Notes: generated by a model not told the origin, from the sequence alone. A DNA stretch of 64,000 bases from Kocuria rosea (GCF_006094695.1 NZ_CP035103.1:496001-560000), one strand, 5' to 3'. Shown: positions 24,575 through 33,463, counted from the first letter of the stretch. A program made the numbers and translations.

Positions 24575-25756
24575 TCACGCCCCTTCGCCGGCCGGCAGCG
24601 AGCCGTGGCCGAGCACGAACTCGGCGAAGCGCTCGCCGATCCGCAGGTGCGTGGTCGCGTCGGGGTGGAGGGCGTCGGGCAGGGGGAGCTCCCGGGCGTC
24701 GGACTCCCCGTAGAGCTCGCGTCCGTCGAGGTGGAACAGGTGCGGATCGTCGTGCGCCCGCTCCGTCACGATCCGTGCCAGTTCGGCACGGATGACCGTC
24801 AGGGTGAGCTTGCCGGCGGCGACCTCGCCGGGGTCGCCGGTCGCCCGGAACCGCAGCTCACCCCGGGCGAGGGCGTCCGGGTCGAAGGCGCCGGGTCCCG
24901 GGGTGTTCTCGTGGATCGGGCACAGGAGGGGGGAGATCACCAGCAGCGGGGTGTGGGGATGGCCGTCGCGGATCGTGTCGAGGAAGCCGTGCACTGCGGG
25001 GCCTAAGGCCCGCAGCCGCATCAGATCGAGGTTGACCAGGTTGATGCCGAGCTTGACGCTGATCAGCTCGGCCGGGGTGTCCCGGATGGTGCGTGCGGTG
25101 AACGGGTCGAGCAGCGCGCTGCCCCCGAAGCCGAGGTTGAGCAGATTGAGGTCGGCCCGCCTCGCGGCGACCGCCGGCCAGGTGCCGGTGGGATGCACCG
25201 CGTTCGAGCCGTGACTGATCGAGCTGCCGTGGTGCACCCACCTCGGGCGCAGGTCCTGCACCGGCCGGAGGGGGGCGTCGGAGCTGATCTCGGCCAGTTC
25301 CACGGTCTCGTTGTGCGGCAGCCAGAGCTCGACCGTCTTGGGGCCCCGGGGCAGATCGTCGAAGACGACGCCGCCGATCCCGGCCTGCGTGATCTGCCGG
25401 TCGCCGGTGGTCATGTCGATGCTCACCACGGTCGCGGCCTCGAGGCCGGCCTGCCGGGTGCGCTGGCCGTCGACCAGCAGGTCGAAGACGCCCGCCGGGC
25501 GCGGTGGTGCGCCCTCGTACCGGAAGCGTGTGGCGCGCCCGCGGAGCTCGATGCGGCGCGCCTCGGTCGCGAAGAGCAGCCGCGCGCCCGAGGGCTGGGA
25601 CTCGGCCATGGCCAGCTGCGGGTCGCGGGCCTGGTTCCTGGCCCACGCGGGGAGGCGGTGCGGGATCACTCCGTCGTCCGTGTGCTCCAGCTCCACGACG
25701 CCGTGGAGGAGCTCGTCGGTGACGGGCGTGGTGCAGTGTCGGTCGGGGATCGGCAT
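24575..25756 (-). CDS. SGNH/GDSL-type esterase
   Basis: A 393-residue cytosolic protein in two parts. An N-terminal beta-rich domain (about 50-170) resembles the jelly-roll found before CE2/GDSL-type esterase domains. The C-terminal SGNH hydrolase domain has the serine block HHGSSISHGSNA (about 180), GFGGSALLD, GINLVNLD (Asn/Gly block) and the Asp-His pair in PDALHPDATTH. It should cleave ester bonds of small or carbohydrate substrates. The next gene upstream (MDR) ends 37 bases before its start, so they probably share a transcript. Confidence 0.8.
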   Translation of the reverse strand: MPIPDRHCTTPVTDELLHGVVELEHTDDGVIPHRLPAWARNQARDPQLAMAESQPSGARLLFATEARRIELRGRATRFRYEGAPPRPAGVFDLLVDGQRTRQAGLEAATVVSIDMTTGDRQITQAGIGGVVFDDLPRGPKTVELWLPHNETVELAEISSDAPLRPVQDLRPRWVHHGSSISHGSNAVHPTGTWPAVAARRADLNLLNLGFGGSALLDPFTARTIRDTPAELISVKLGINLVNLDLMRLRALGPAVHGFLDTIRDGHPHTPLLVISPLLCPIHENTPGPGAFDPDALARGELRFRATGDPGEVAAGKLTLTVIRAELARIVTERAHDDPHLFHLDGRELYGESDARELPLPDALHPDATTHLRIGERFAEFVLGHGSLPAGEGA

Positions 25757-25793
25757 GGTCCTCCCAGGGGGTGTCGGGCCCGGCAGCGGTGGT

Positions 25794-26915
25794 TCAGGGT
25801 GCGGGGTCGGGCGGGATCAGGGCGAACTTGCCCACGTGCGTCTTCTCGAGGAACTCCCGTTGGGCGGCCGCGATCTGCTCGAGCGGGAAGACCCTCGCCA
25901 GCAGCGGCCGGATCTCTCCGCGCTCGATGTAGGAGACGAGGTCGGGGAACACCTCTTCGTCCCACGCCGTGCAGCCGATCAGGGTGAGGTCCTTCAGGTA
26001 GAGGGTGCGCATGTCGAGTGCGACCAGGGGGCCGCCGATGGCCCCGGAGGAGACGTACGTCCCGCCCCTCCGGAGGAGGTCCAGCACGGCCGGGAAGCCG
26101 GGGCCGGCGACGTTGTCGACCACGACGTCGACGCTGTCCGCGCCCAGCACGTCCCGCGGGTCGTCCCGCCCGACGACCTCGTCGGCGCCGAGGGCGCGGA
26201 CCTGGTCCCGCTTGGCGTCACCGGCCATGCCGACGACGTGGGCACCGCGCCGCTTGGCCAGCTGCACCACGGCCGATCCGACGCCGCCGGAGGCGCCGGT
26301 CACCAGGACCCGTGCCCCCGTGGTGACGCCGGCGCGGCGGACCATGTTCTCCGCCGTCCCGTAGGCGCACGGGATGGTCGCCAGCTCCGCGTCGCTCCAG
26401 TCGCAGTCCACCGGGAAGACCTCGTGCGCCGGGACGACGACGAACTGCGCAAATGCTCCGTCGAGATCGGAGCCCAGCCAGGTCGTGTCCCACGAGGAGA
26501 AACCCTTGGTGCGCATGCAGGCGCGGACCAGCACCCGCGCCCCGAGGGCGGACTCGTCGCCCCCACGGCCGACGGCCGCGATCCGCCCGCAGCAGTCCGC
26601 GCCCTGGATCAGCGGGAACGGGGTTGCCGCGTTCCAGCCCCCGTCCGGTCTCGTCGAGGCGTCTCCGACGGCGTCCTCGGACACATCGTTCGTTCCTGCC
26701 GTCACCGACGACGAGTACCAGCCGAGCCTGGTGTTGATCTCGGTGTTGTTCATGCCGGCCGCCAGGACGCGGACCAGCACCTCGCCCTCGCCCGGCTCAG
26801 GGATGGGCACTCGGGAGAGCACGAGACGGTCGTAGCCGCCGACACCGGTGGTGACGACCGCCGTCATGGTCCCGCCGGCGACGCGCGTCCGCGGGAGGGG
26901 TGGAGTCGTGGTCAT
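25794..26915 (-). CDS. MDR-family oxidoreductase (quinone oxidoreductase-like)
   Basis: A 373-residue NAD(P)-binding protein. The N-terminal GroES-like domain contains GMNNTEINTRLGWY, and the Rossmann domain starts VLVTGASGGVGSAVVQLAKRRGAHVVG (about residues 203-229). The cysteine-rich structural zinc loop is missing, as in quinone oxidoreductases. A catalytic-site Cys is replaced by Asn in NNTE, so it is probably zinc-free. It precedes the SGNH esterase gene by 37 bases on the same strand. The substrate is unknown. Confidence 0.85.
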   Translation of the reverse strand: MTTTPPLPRTRVAGGTMTAVVTTGVGGYDRLVLSRVPIPEPGEGEVLVRVLAAGMNNTEINTRLGWYSSSVTAGTNDVSEDAVGDASTRPDGGWNAATPFPLIQGADCCGRIAAVGRGGDESALGARVLVRACMRTKGFSSWDTTWLGSDLDGAFAQFVVVPAHEVFPVDCDWSDAELATIPCAYGTAENMVRRAGVTTGARVLVTGASGGVGSAVVQLAKRRGAHVVGMAGDAKRDQVRALGADEVVGRDDPRDVLGADSVDVVVDNVAGPGFPAVLDLLRRGGTYVSSGAIGGPLVALDMRTLYLKDLTLIGCTAWDEEVFPDLVSYIERGEIRPLLARVFPLEQIAAAQREFLEKTHVGKFALIPPDPAP

Positions 26916-27080
26916 CCCTCATCCTGGATCACGGTCGGTGCTGATGCCAACGGGCTGACGGTCGCGGTGTGCGTGCGTGCGGGCAGGGCGATGCTGCACA
27001 CGGCCTGCCCTCATCCGGGCGGCAACTCGCCTCCGGGATCACCTGCGATCCACCTTCGCCTCAGCCTTCGCGACCCCGGT

Positions 27081-27713
27081 TCAGGCGCTCGTGCGGGTGA
27101 AAGTCACGTGGGTGACTCCACGGGGCGCGGAGGTGGCCTCGACCCGGTAGTCCGCCTCCAGGCCCTCGAGCCCCTCCCACAGGCGCACGCCGCGGCCCAG
27201 CAGGATCGGGACCACCACCACGTGCAGGTGGTCGACGAGCCCGGCCGCCAGGAAGTCGCGGACCGTGGTGGGGCCCCCGCCGATGCGCACGTCCTGGCCG
27301 TCGGCGGCCGTGCGCGCCGTCTCGAGCGCCTCTGCGGGCGAGGCGTCGATGAAGTGGAACACGGTGCCGCCCTCCATCTCGATCGAAGGGCGCGGGAAAT
27401 GGGTGAGAACGAAGACGGGCGTGTGGAACGGCGGGTTGGGACCCCACCAGCCCTCCCACCCGGGGTCCTCGTGCCACCCGGGCGGACCGAACTTCCCCGC
27501 TCCCATGATCTCGGCGCCGATCCCCACACCGTGCAGCTGGGCGAAGGCGTCGTCCACGCCACCGCTGCCGCCGGGATCCCACCACCGGGTGGCGATCATC
27601 CATTCGTGCAACCTCTGTCCGGCGTGCCCGAAGGGGGCGTCCTGGCTCAGCCCCTCACCGGTGCCGAAGCCGTCGAGGGAGATGGAGAAGTTGTGGACGC
27701 GGGCCCGTGACAT
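27081..27713 (-). CDS. dihydrofolate-reductase-like RibD_C domain protein
   Basis: A 210-residue single-domain NADPH reductase of the RibD C-terminal type. The start MSRARVHNFSISLDGF, the MGAGKFGP segment, FVLTHFPRP and the nucleotide site VRIGGGPTTVRDFLAAGLVD are the usual family order. These proteins are common in actinobacteria and only distantly related to folate enzymes, so the real substrate is open. ATG 27713 has AAGGAG upstream. It is followed by the MFS gene on the same strand in the upstream direction, 146 bases away. Confidence 0.88.
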   Translation of the reverse strand: MSRARVHNFSISLDGFGTGEGLSQDAPFGHAGQRLHEWMIATRWWDPGGSGGVDDAFAQLHGVGIGAEIMGAGKFGPPGWHEDPGWEGWWGPNPPFHTPVFVLTHFPRPSIEMEGGTVFHFIDASPAEALETARTAADGQDVRIGGGPTTVRDFLAAGLVDHLHVVVVPILLGRGVRLWEGLEGLEADYRVEATSAPRGVTHVTFTRTSA

Positions 27714-27858
27714 GGCTGGTGCTCCTTCGCACTCGGCGACTCCGTCGTCCCCCGATGATGACTGCTCGGCGCCCCCGGGGAAAGAGTCGCCTGTGGCCGC
27801 CGCCGGTGAGCATCGCCTGACGGCGATTCCCGTGTGCTGTCCCTCGTGCCCCGGCCGG

Positions 27859-29118
27859 TCAGGCCTGCTGTCCACGCCGCGGCCCGCGACGGGCCCGGAG
27901 CCGGACGGTTCCCGCCAGCAGCAGGCATGCGCCCGCCAGGGTGCCCGCGAACCAGTGGACGGAGGAGGGGACGCCCACCGCGCCGGCCAGGACCCCGAGG
28001 CCCAGGACCGGCACGGCACTGCCCAGATAGGTCACGACGTAGACCGCGCTGACCACCCGGGCGTTGTCGGCGGCCGGAACGGCCACGGACAGCTCGTTGA
28101 ACGCCGTGCGGAACGCGACACCCTGGGCCGCCCCGGCGAACAGGGCGCCGAGGAGCAGCAGCGGCAGGCTGGACAGCGCGCCCGCCACCCCGATCAGCGC
28201 CGTGCCCAGGGCCATCCCCACCAGGGCCCCGGGCAGGGCCCGGACGCGGGGGCGTCCCACCAGCTGCGCCGCGGCGGACCCGATGAGCACGAGGGCCGCC
28301 AGCGCCCCGATCCCGGCCGGGGAGCTCACCCCGAGCGTTCGTGCGAAGTAGCCCGGAGCCAGCGAGAGGCTGAAGCCGAAGAGCGCAAAGCTGAGGAAAC
28401 CGACCGCGGCCGCCTGCTGGAACCGCGTGCGGACCCCGGGCGGCAGGCAGAGACGGCGCGGCCGCAGGGCCTTGAAGGCCGCCGATCCCGGGGCCGGGGC
28501 GATGGCCGGCCTGGCGTGCAGCGTCCACAGCGGCACCAGGACGGCGATCAGCATGGTGCAGTGGACGGCGAAGGGAGTCGTCGTCGGGTGGGGCAGCTGG
28601 CCCAGGGCCCCGCCCAGGAGGGGGCCCGCCGCCACTCCGCCCGCCGACGCCAGGAGGGTGAAGCGGCCGGCCCACTCCGGGCGGTGGGGCAGGAGCTCCC
28701 GGAGCGCCGCGCTGCTGGCGCCGGTCACCATCGCGACGGCTGCGCCCTGCAGGACCCGACCGGTCACGAGACCGGCGAGACCCCCGGCGGTCGCGAAGAC
28801 GATCTCACCGGCCAGTCCCACGAGGACCGACAGCACCAGGGCAGTGCGCCGCCCGATGTGGTCCGACCAGTGCCCGTAGAGAACGAGCCCGGCAATGAGG
28901 GCCAGGACGTAGGAGGAGAACGCCACCGTCACCGCGAAGGGGCCGAGCCCCAGGCGCTCCTGCAGCGCGGGGTACAGCGGGGTGGCCAGGTTGGCGCCCA
29001 CCAGCAGCAGTGCCGTCGTGGACATGGTCAGCACCAGGCGGGAGCGCGATCCCGCGTTCCATCCCCGGCCTGCGTCGCCGGCGCCGGAGCGCATGGTCAG
29101 CTCGTTGAACACGGTCAT
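27859..29118 (-). CDS. MFS transporter
   Basis: A 419-residue, 12-segment major facilitator. The signature between segments 2 and 3, GHWSDHIGRRTALVLS, is present, as is the drug-antiporter-like TGRVLQGAAVAMVTGASSAALREL in segments 4-5. The family type is drug or metabolite efflux. I chose ATG 29118 with GGAAGG upstream over GTG-type starts further out. It is divergent from an Lrp/AsnC regulator at 29283, whose likely operator is between them. Confidence 0.9.
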   Translation of the reverse strand: MTVFNELTMRSGAGDAGRGWNAGSRSRLVLTMSTTALLLVGANLATPLYPALQERLGLGPFAVTVAFSSYVLALIAGLVLYGHWSDHIGRRTALVLSVLVGLAGEIVFATAGGLAGLVTGRVLQGAAVAMVTGASSAALRELLPHRPEWAGRFTLLASAGGVAAGPLLGGALGQLPHPTTTPFAVHCTMLIAVLVPLWTLHARPAIAPAPGSAAFKALRPRRLCLPPGVRTRFQQAAAVGFLSFALFGFSLSLAPGYFARTLGVSSPAGIGALAALVLIGSAAAQLVGRPRVRALPGALVGMALGTALIGVAGALSSLPLLLLGALFAGAAQGVAFRTAFNELSVAVPAADNARVVSAVYVVTYLGSAVPVLGLGVLAGAVGVPSSVHWFAGTLAGACLLLAGTVRLRARRGPRRGQQA

Positions 29119-29229
29119 CGCGGGCCTTCCGGTGGGATCGGCGATTGCGGGCTGTGCCGTGGGTGGCCGGCGCAGTGTGCTCACGCAGTCTGCCGGAGAC
29201 TGAGTCCGGCACCACTGAGATGCTTGCGG

Positions 29230-29253
29230 AACTGATCACGCTGATCAAAAGTT
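29230..29253. promoter_or_regulatory. candidate Lrp-type operator
   Basis: AACTGATCACGCTGATCA followed by AAAGTT forms an imperfect inverted repeat with two TGATCA hexamers (29233-29238, 29242-29247) 9 bp apart. It lies between the divergent MFS and Lrp genes, about 30 bases before the Lrp start. Position and symmetry suggest autoregulation and control of the MFS gene. Confidence 0.4.
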
Positions 29254-29282
29254 GGAGGCGGACCACTGACAGGGAGACCACC

Positions 29283-29768
29283 GTGACCACACTGGACGCC
29301 GTCGACATCGGGCTGCTGCTGCACCTCCTGCGGTACCCCCGGGCGCAGATCGGGGAGGTGGCGGCCGCACTCGGGGTCGCACGCAACACCGTGGTCTCGC
29401 GGATGCGCCGGCTCGAGCGTCGGGAGGTGCTGCGCTCCGGCGGTCGAGACGTCGACCTGACCTCCGTGGGCTTCGACGTCCTGGCGTTCCTCACCCTCGA
29501 GGTCACCCACCGGGAGCTCGACGCCGTCGTCACCGCCCTGCGCGGCATCGACAACGTCCTGGAGGTGCACGAGATCTCGGGGCGCGGGGACGTCTGGTGC
29601 CGGGTGGCGGCGCGGGAGACCCGTGATCTGCACGCCGTCCTGCGTTCGATCCTGCGGATCCGGGGAGTCCTCCGCGCCGAGACGTCCCTGGCCCTCAGCG
29701 AGCAGATCCCCTACCGCGTCCAGCCCCTCCTGCGAACGCTGACGAAGGGCGACTCCACGTCAGCGTGA
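29283..29768 (+). CDS. Lrp/AsnC-family regulator
   Basis: A 161-residue regulator. The HTH is at residues 1-55 (LDAVDIGLLLHLLRYPRAQI, then EVAAALGVARNTVVSRMRRL). The C-terminal RAM domain (about 62-140: FLTLEVTHRELDAVVTAL, VLEVHEISGRGDVWCRVAA) binds amino acids or similar ligands and makes oligomers. GTG 29283 follows AGGGAGA. It is divergent from the MFS transporter, so it probably controls efflux of a metabolite it senses. Confidence 0.92.
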   Translation: MTTLDAVDIGLLLHLLRYPRAQIGEVAAALGVARNTVVSRMRRLERREVLRSGGRDVDLTSVGFDVLAFLTLEVTHRELDAVVTALRGIDNVLEVHEISGRGDVWCRVAARETRDLHAVLRSILRIRGVLRAETSLALSEQIPYRVQPLLRTLTKGDSTSA

Positions 29769-30107
29769 GGGCCGCTCCCCGGCGCGCTCCCGTGCTTCGC
29801 GCGCCCCGATGCGTCGACATATTTCGCCGGGCGGTTCCGGTCCGTGGTCCGGGTCGCTAGTCTCAGGTCCACCTGCGGGCAGAGGCGAATCCCCCACCAG
29901 CGCGCCGTCTGCGACTCCCGGACTCCTCGGCGTCCACCGGCGCGCCCGGTTCCACCGGACCGCCGGGATCCGCGGGCCCCGCGACGGTCCTGGGGGTCCG
30001 GGAAGCGGGGCACTCCACCGGAAGCGTCACGCCCCGCGGGGGCGGACACCGACCGGGCACAGCACGACACCACCGAGCACACCACTACGACGAAGTAGGG
30101 AAGCGCG
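29769..30107. other. upstream region of the small peptide gene
   Basis: This 339-bp stretch has no supported gene. The open frames on both strands are Arg/Pro-rich GC-biased shadows. TAGGGAAG just before 30108 is the ribosome-binding site. No clear -35/-10 pair or riboswitch-like fold stands out. Confidence 0.4.
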
Positions 30108-30410
30108 ATGACCACGACGACCAGCATCCACTCCGGATCGACACCGCCGGCACCGCCGACGATCGGGACCGGCGTTCGAGGGTTCCAGGTCCTGCCCCGG
30201 GAGCAGACCCGGCCCGGCGCCGCACCGGCCGGAAGCGCCGGGCGCCCCCCCGGCCGCCGGAGTTCCGAGCGGGAACGCCCCGAGGACGACGAGGAAGTCA
30301 TCACCGCGGTGCTGGCCGCCGTCAGCCACCGCTCCTCCCGGGAACGCCCCGAGGACGACGAGGTGGTCCTCACCTACACGAGCGAGCCCGCCTGCCGGCA
30401 CGTGGGGTGA
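30108..30410 (+). CDS. small protein with two RERPEDDE repeats, unknown function
   Basis: A 100-residue protein. The N-terminal half (1-52) is Thr, Pro, Gly and Arg-rich and looks disordered. The C-terminal half has RERPEDDE at 55-62 and again at 78-85, each preceded by two serines, separated by VITAVLAAVSHRSS. It ends VVLTYTSEPACRHVG, with its single Cys near the end. At DNA level a 25-bp block (30270-30294) is repeated exactly at 30339-30363. A GGGAAG sits before ATG 30108. A near-identical but start-less copy lies at 3690-3851. No modifying enzyme or exporter neighbours it. It could be a secreted or modified peptide precursor, or an intrinsically disordered acidic binding protein. Confidence 0.55.
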   Translation: MTTTTSIHSGSTPPAPPTIGTGVRGFQVLPREQTRPGAAPAGSAGRPPGRRSSERERPEDDEEVITAVLAAVSHRSSRERPEDDEVVLTYTSEPACRHVG

Positions 30411-30443
30411 GCCCTCGGACCGGGCGCAGCGACCGGTGAGTGC

Positions 30444-31619
30444 TCAGGCGGTGCGCCGGAGCGCGAGGACCGTCGTGTCGTCATCGGCGCCGGAGGTGCC
30501 GGCGTAGTCGCTGCACAGCATCACGAGCTCTTCGGCGGTGCCGGCCAGCGTGTTGAGGGCTGCGGCGGTCGCGACGGCCGCCTCGAGGTCGTCGAAGAAG
30601 TCCAGGTAGCCGTCGGAGACCACCAGCAGGGTCTGTCCGGGCAGGAGCGTGGTGGTGTGCACGTCCCAGATCCACTCGGCCACGACCCCCAGGGGCGGGC
30701 CCGAGGAGATCAGCCGGCGGTGGGCGCCGTCCGGGGACAGGATCAGCGCCAGGCCGTGGCCGGCGTCGATGTAGCTCATCTCCCCGGTCCCGGTGTGCAC
30801 CCGGGCGATGAAGGCGGTGATGAACGCCCCCGCCTCCTCCAGCAGCGGGGTCAGCGCCCCGGCCGCGCGCTTCATGGCCTCCGCAGGGGGGTTGTACTGG
30901 AACGTCCCGCGCAGCACGGCGCGCGCGGAGGCGGACAGCAGGGCCGCGGGGATGCCCTTGCCCATCACGTCGGTGACCATCGCCTGCACCTCGTCGCCCA
31001 GGACCATCCAGTCGTAGAAGTCCCCGCCGACGGACCGCGCCGGCAGGCACCGGCCGGCGGCCTCGACCGCGGGGGTGACCAGCCCGGTGCGGGGCATGAG
31101 CATCTGCTGGATCTGTTCGGCCCGGTCCAGCTCCATCTGGGCCGCGAGCTCGCGCTCCACCCACCCGGCCATCTCCGCGAGGATGCGCCGCTCCCGCTCG
31201 TCCAGCTCGCGCGGGACGCTGTCGACCAGGCACAGGGACCCGACCGGCTCACCGCCGGGGGCGTGCAGCGGGTGGCCGGCGTAGAAGCGCACCGGGTCGT
31301 CCCCGGTGACGAACGAACTGCCGGCGAAGCGCTGCTCGGTCATCGCGTCGGCGACGATCAGCGGGGCGTCCCGGTCGACGGTGCGCGCGCACAGCGAGTC
31401 GGTGCGGGTGGCGTGGACGAGTCCGTCCAGTCCCGCCTCGGCCTTGGTGAACTGCCGGTCGGCGTCGATGAGGTTCACGGCCGCGGCCTTCACCCCGAAG
31501 ACGTCCTGGGCGAGGCGCACCACACGGTCGTAGCGCTCCTCCCGGGGGGTGTCCAGGATCTTCAGGGCGTGCAGGGCATCGACCCGGGCGACCTCCGTGT
31601 GGGCCGTGTGCGTTTGCAT
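30444..31619 (-). CDS. GAF-PP2C (SpoIIE-type) serine/threonine phosphatase
   Basis: A 391-residue cytosolic protein. A GAF domain (about 20-155, with NLIDADRQFTKAEAGLDG, FYAGHPLHAPGGEPVGSLCL) is linked to a SpoIIE/PP2C phosphatase domain (about 175-390). Metal-binding aspartates are in GGDFYDW and MVTDVMGKGIPAALL. The late motifs SDGYLDFFDD and GADDDTTVLALR are also intact. Such proteins act in partner-switch control of alternative sigma factors. No anti-anti-sigma partner is in the window. It converges with the small peptide gene. Confidence 0.92.
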   Translation of the reverse strand: MQTHTAHTEVARVDALHALKILDTPREERYDRVVRLAQDVFGVKAAAVNLIDADRQFTKAEAGLDGLVHATRTDSLCARTVDRDAPLIVADAMTEQRFAGSSFVTGDDPVRFYAGHPLHAPGGEPVGSLCLVDSVPRELDERERRILAEMAGWVERELAAQMELDRAEQIQQMLMPRTGLVTPAVEAAGRCLPARSVGGDFYDWMVLGDEVQAMVTDVMGKGIPAALLSASARAVLRGTFQYNPPAEAMKRAAGALTPLLEEAGAFITAFIARVHTGTGEMSYIDAGHGLALILSPDGAHRRLISSGPPLGVVAEWIWDVHTTTLLPGQTLLVVSDGYLDFFDDLEAAVATAAALNTLAGTAEELVMLCSDYAGTSGADDDTTVLALRRTA

Positions 31620-31695
31620 GCCACCAGGCTATCGGGGTGCGGACCGGCGACGGCCGCCGGTCCCCCCCCGGAGGGTCTGCCCCTAGGCTGGGCGG

Positions 31696-32715
31696 GTGAA
31701 CGCACCGACAGTCGCCGCACGGGCCGAGCGCCACCAGGTGGCCGTGTACCTGGTGGCCATCGCGGCCGCGGTCCTCGTGGGCTGGACGGTGCCCGGCGCG
31801 CCGGCGCTCGCCCCGGCCATCACCCCGGTCCTGGGGCTGCTGCTGTTCGCCACGTTCCTGGCCGTCCCGTTCGCCGCACTGGGCCGGGCCTTCGCGGACC
31901 TCCGCTTCCTCGCGGCGCTGCTGGTGGTGAACTTCGTGGTCGTCCCGGTCGTGGTCCTCGGGCTGTCCCGGCCGGTCGCCGGGCACGAGGCCCTGCTGCT
32001 GGGCGTGCTGCTCGTGCTGCTGGCCCCCTGCGTGGACTACGTCATCGTCTTCACCGGCCTCGCCGGGGGCGCCGCCGACCGGCTGCTGGCGGCCGCCCCG
32101 CTGCTGATGCTCGCGCAGATGCTGCTCCTGCCCGCCTACCTGCTGCTCCTCGCCGGCCCGGAGGCGGTGGCCCTGGTGGAGCTGGGCCCCTTCGCGGAGG
32201 CGTTCGTGCTCCTGATCCTGCTGCCCCTGGCCGCGGCGGCGGCCGTGCAGCGGGCGGCGTCCGGCTCCGCCGCGGCCCGGCGGCTGGAGTCCGCGACGGG
32301 CGCGGCGATGGTGCCGCTCATGGCGCTGACCCTGTTCACCGTGATCGCCTCGCAGGTGCGCGGGGTGGGGGAGCAGCTGGCCGACCTCGCGGCGGTCGTG
32401 CCGCTCTACGCCGGCTTCCTGGTGCTCATGGTCCCGATCGGGATCCTGGCCGCCCGCCTCGCCCGCCTGGACGTGCCGGTCTCTCGGGCCCTGGTCTTCG
32501 GCGGGGTCACCCGCAACTCCCTCGTGGTGCTCCCCCTGGCCCTGGCGCTGCCGGAGCGGCTCGCGCTGACGCCGTTCGTCGTCGTCACCCAGACCCTGGT
32601 CGAGCTGGTGGGGATGGTGGTGCTGGTGCGGCTGGTCCCCGCGCTGGTGCGGGACCGCGATCCACGACACAGTGGGGGCACCACCCCGTCCCACCGAAAG
32701 GCACCCCGCCCATGA
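31696..32715 (+). CDS. arsenite/bile acid-type secondary transporter (ACR3/SBF superfamily)
   Basis: A 339-residue, ten-segment membrane protein. LLAPCVDYVIVFTGLAGGAA (about residues 113-132) carries the conserved membrane Cys found in arsenite permeases of this group, and FGGVTRNSLVVLPLALALPE matches the ninth segment. It probably extrudes arsenite or a similar thiol-reactive oxyanion; bile-acid-type organic anions are an alternative. GTG 31696 starts it. Its stop overlaps the ATG of the next membrane protein (ATGA). No ArsR regulator or arsenate reductase is adjacent, which weakens the arsenic assignment. Confidence 0.75.
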   Translation: MNAPTVAARAERHQVAVYLVAIAAAVLVGWTVPGAPALAPAITPVLGLLLFATFLAVPFAALGRAFADLRFLAALLVVNFVVVPVVVLGLSRPVAGHEALLLGVLLVLLAPCVDYVIVFTGLAGGAADRLLAAAPLLMLAQMLLLPAYLLLLAGPEAVALVELGPFAEAFVLLILLPLAAAAAVQRAASGSAAARRLESATGAAMVPLMALTLFTVIASQVRGVGEQLADLAAVVPLYAGFLVLMVPIGILAARLARLDVPVSRALVFGGVTRNSLVVLPLALALPERLALTPFVVVTQTLVELVGMVVLVRLVPALVRDRDPRHSGGTTPSHRKAPRP

Positions 32716-33302
32716 CGCAGCGCCTCCGCCCCGCCACCCAGGCCCTCCGACTGTGGGGTCCGCGCCAGTGGGGCGTCGCGGTGCTCGCGGGACTCGCCAC
32801 CGCCGTGGTCCTGGGGCTCGCCACCGTGCTCATCCCCAACGGCCTCTTCAGCCGCGAGATCCCGCCCGTGTGGTGGAACTACCCCGTCTGGATCGCCACC
32901 TCGGCGCTCACCGGTGTCCTCGTGGCCTCCTACGTGTCCCCCGTGGCCGGCGGCACCCCGCTTCCCGGGGACGACGACGTCGCCGCGGCCACCGTGGCCC
33001 GGGCCGTCGAGTCCGGCGAGCGCCGCAGCGCCCGGCTGGGCGCGGTCGGCACGTTCGCCGCCTGGTTCGCCATGGGCTGCCCGGTCTGCAACAAGCTCGC
33101 GCTGCTGGCACTCGGCTCCACCGGGGCCCTGACGTGGTTCGCGCCCGTCCAGCCGTGGCTGGGGGTGCTGGCGCTCGCCCTGAGCGCGTTCGCCGTGGTG
33201 CACCGCCTCGCCGGGCAGATGGCGTGCCCCGTGAACCTGCCGGTCTCCACCGCGCGCAACGCGGTGGTCCCGGCCGCCGCCGAGGCGCCGAAGGGCAGGT
33301 AG
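32712..33302 (+). CDS. membrane protein with a CPVC motif, unknown family
   Basis: A 196-residue protein with about four hydrophobic segments (about 20-42, 57-76, 110-137 and 143-163). FAMGCPVCNKLALLALG puts CPVC at residues 123-126 inside or at the edge of a segment, and another Cys is at 172 in MACPVNLP. The paired cysteines suggest a thiol or metal role. It overlaps the upstream ACR3-like gene by four bases, so the two are co-translated and may work together. No characterised family was recognised. Confidence 0.7.
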   Translation: MTQRLRPATQALRLWGPRQWGVAVLAGLATAVVLGLATVLIPNGLFSREIPPVWWNYPVWIATSALTGVLVASYVSPVAGGTPLPGDDDVAAATVARAVESGERRSARLGAVGTFAAWFAMGCPVCNKLALLALGSTGALTWFAPVQPWLGVLALALSAFAVVHRLAGQMACPVNLPVSTARNAVVPAAAEAPKGR

Positions 33303-33463
33303 GAAGGGACGCAGCGGCGGTCCTCCCCGCTGCCTGGCCGGGGCCGTTCGCCGGCCCACCCCTCGTGCGACGCGCTCGGGGTTCATAGACTGGCCCTCCG
33401 CGCCGCGGACCGCAGTTCAGCAGTCGAACACCGTCAGCAGTCCACCGAAGAAGGGACCTCCCC

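Noticed and set aside
30108..30410. Calling the peptide a lanthipeptide precursor
   Set aside because: The tail has Thr, Ser and one Cys, but no lanthionine synthetase, protease or exporter is adjacent, so the assignment is not supported.
31696..32715. Firm call as arsenite exporter
   Set aside because: The Cys motif fits, but no ArsR or ArsC gene is adjacent and the superfamily also includes organic-anion carriers.
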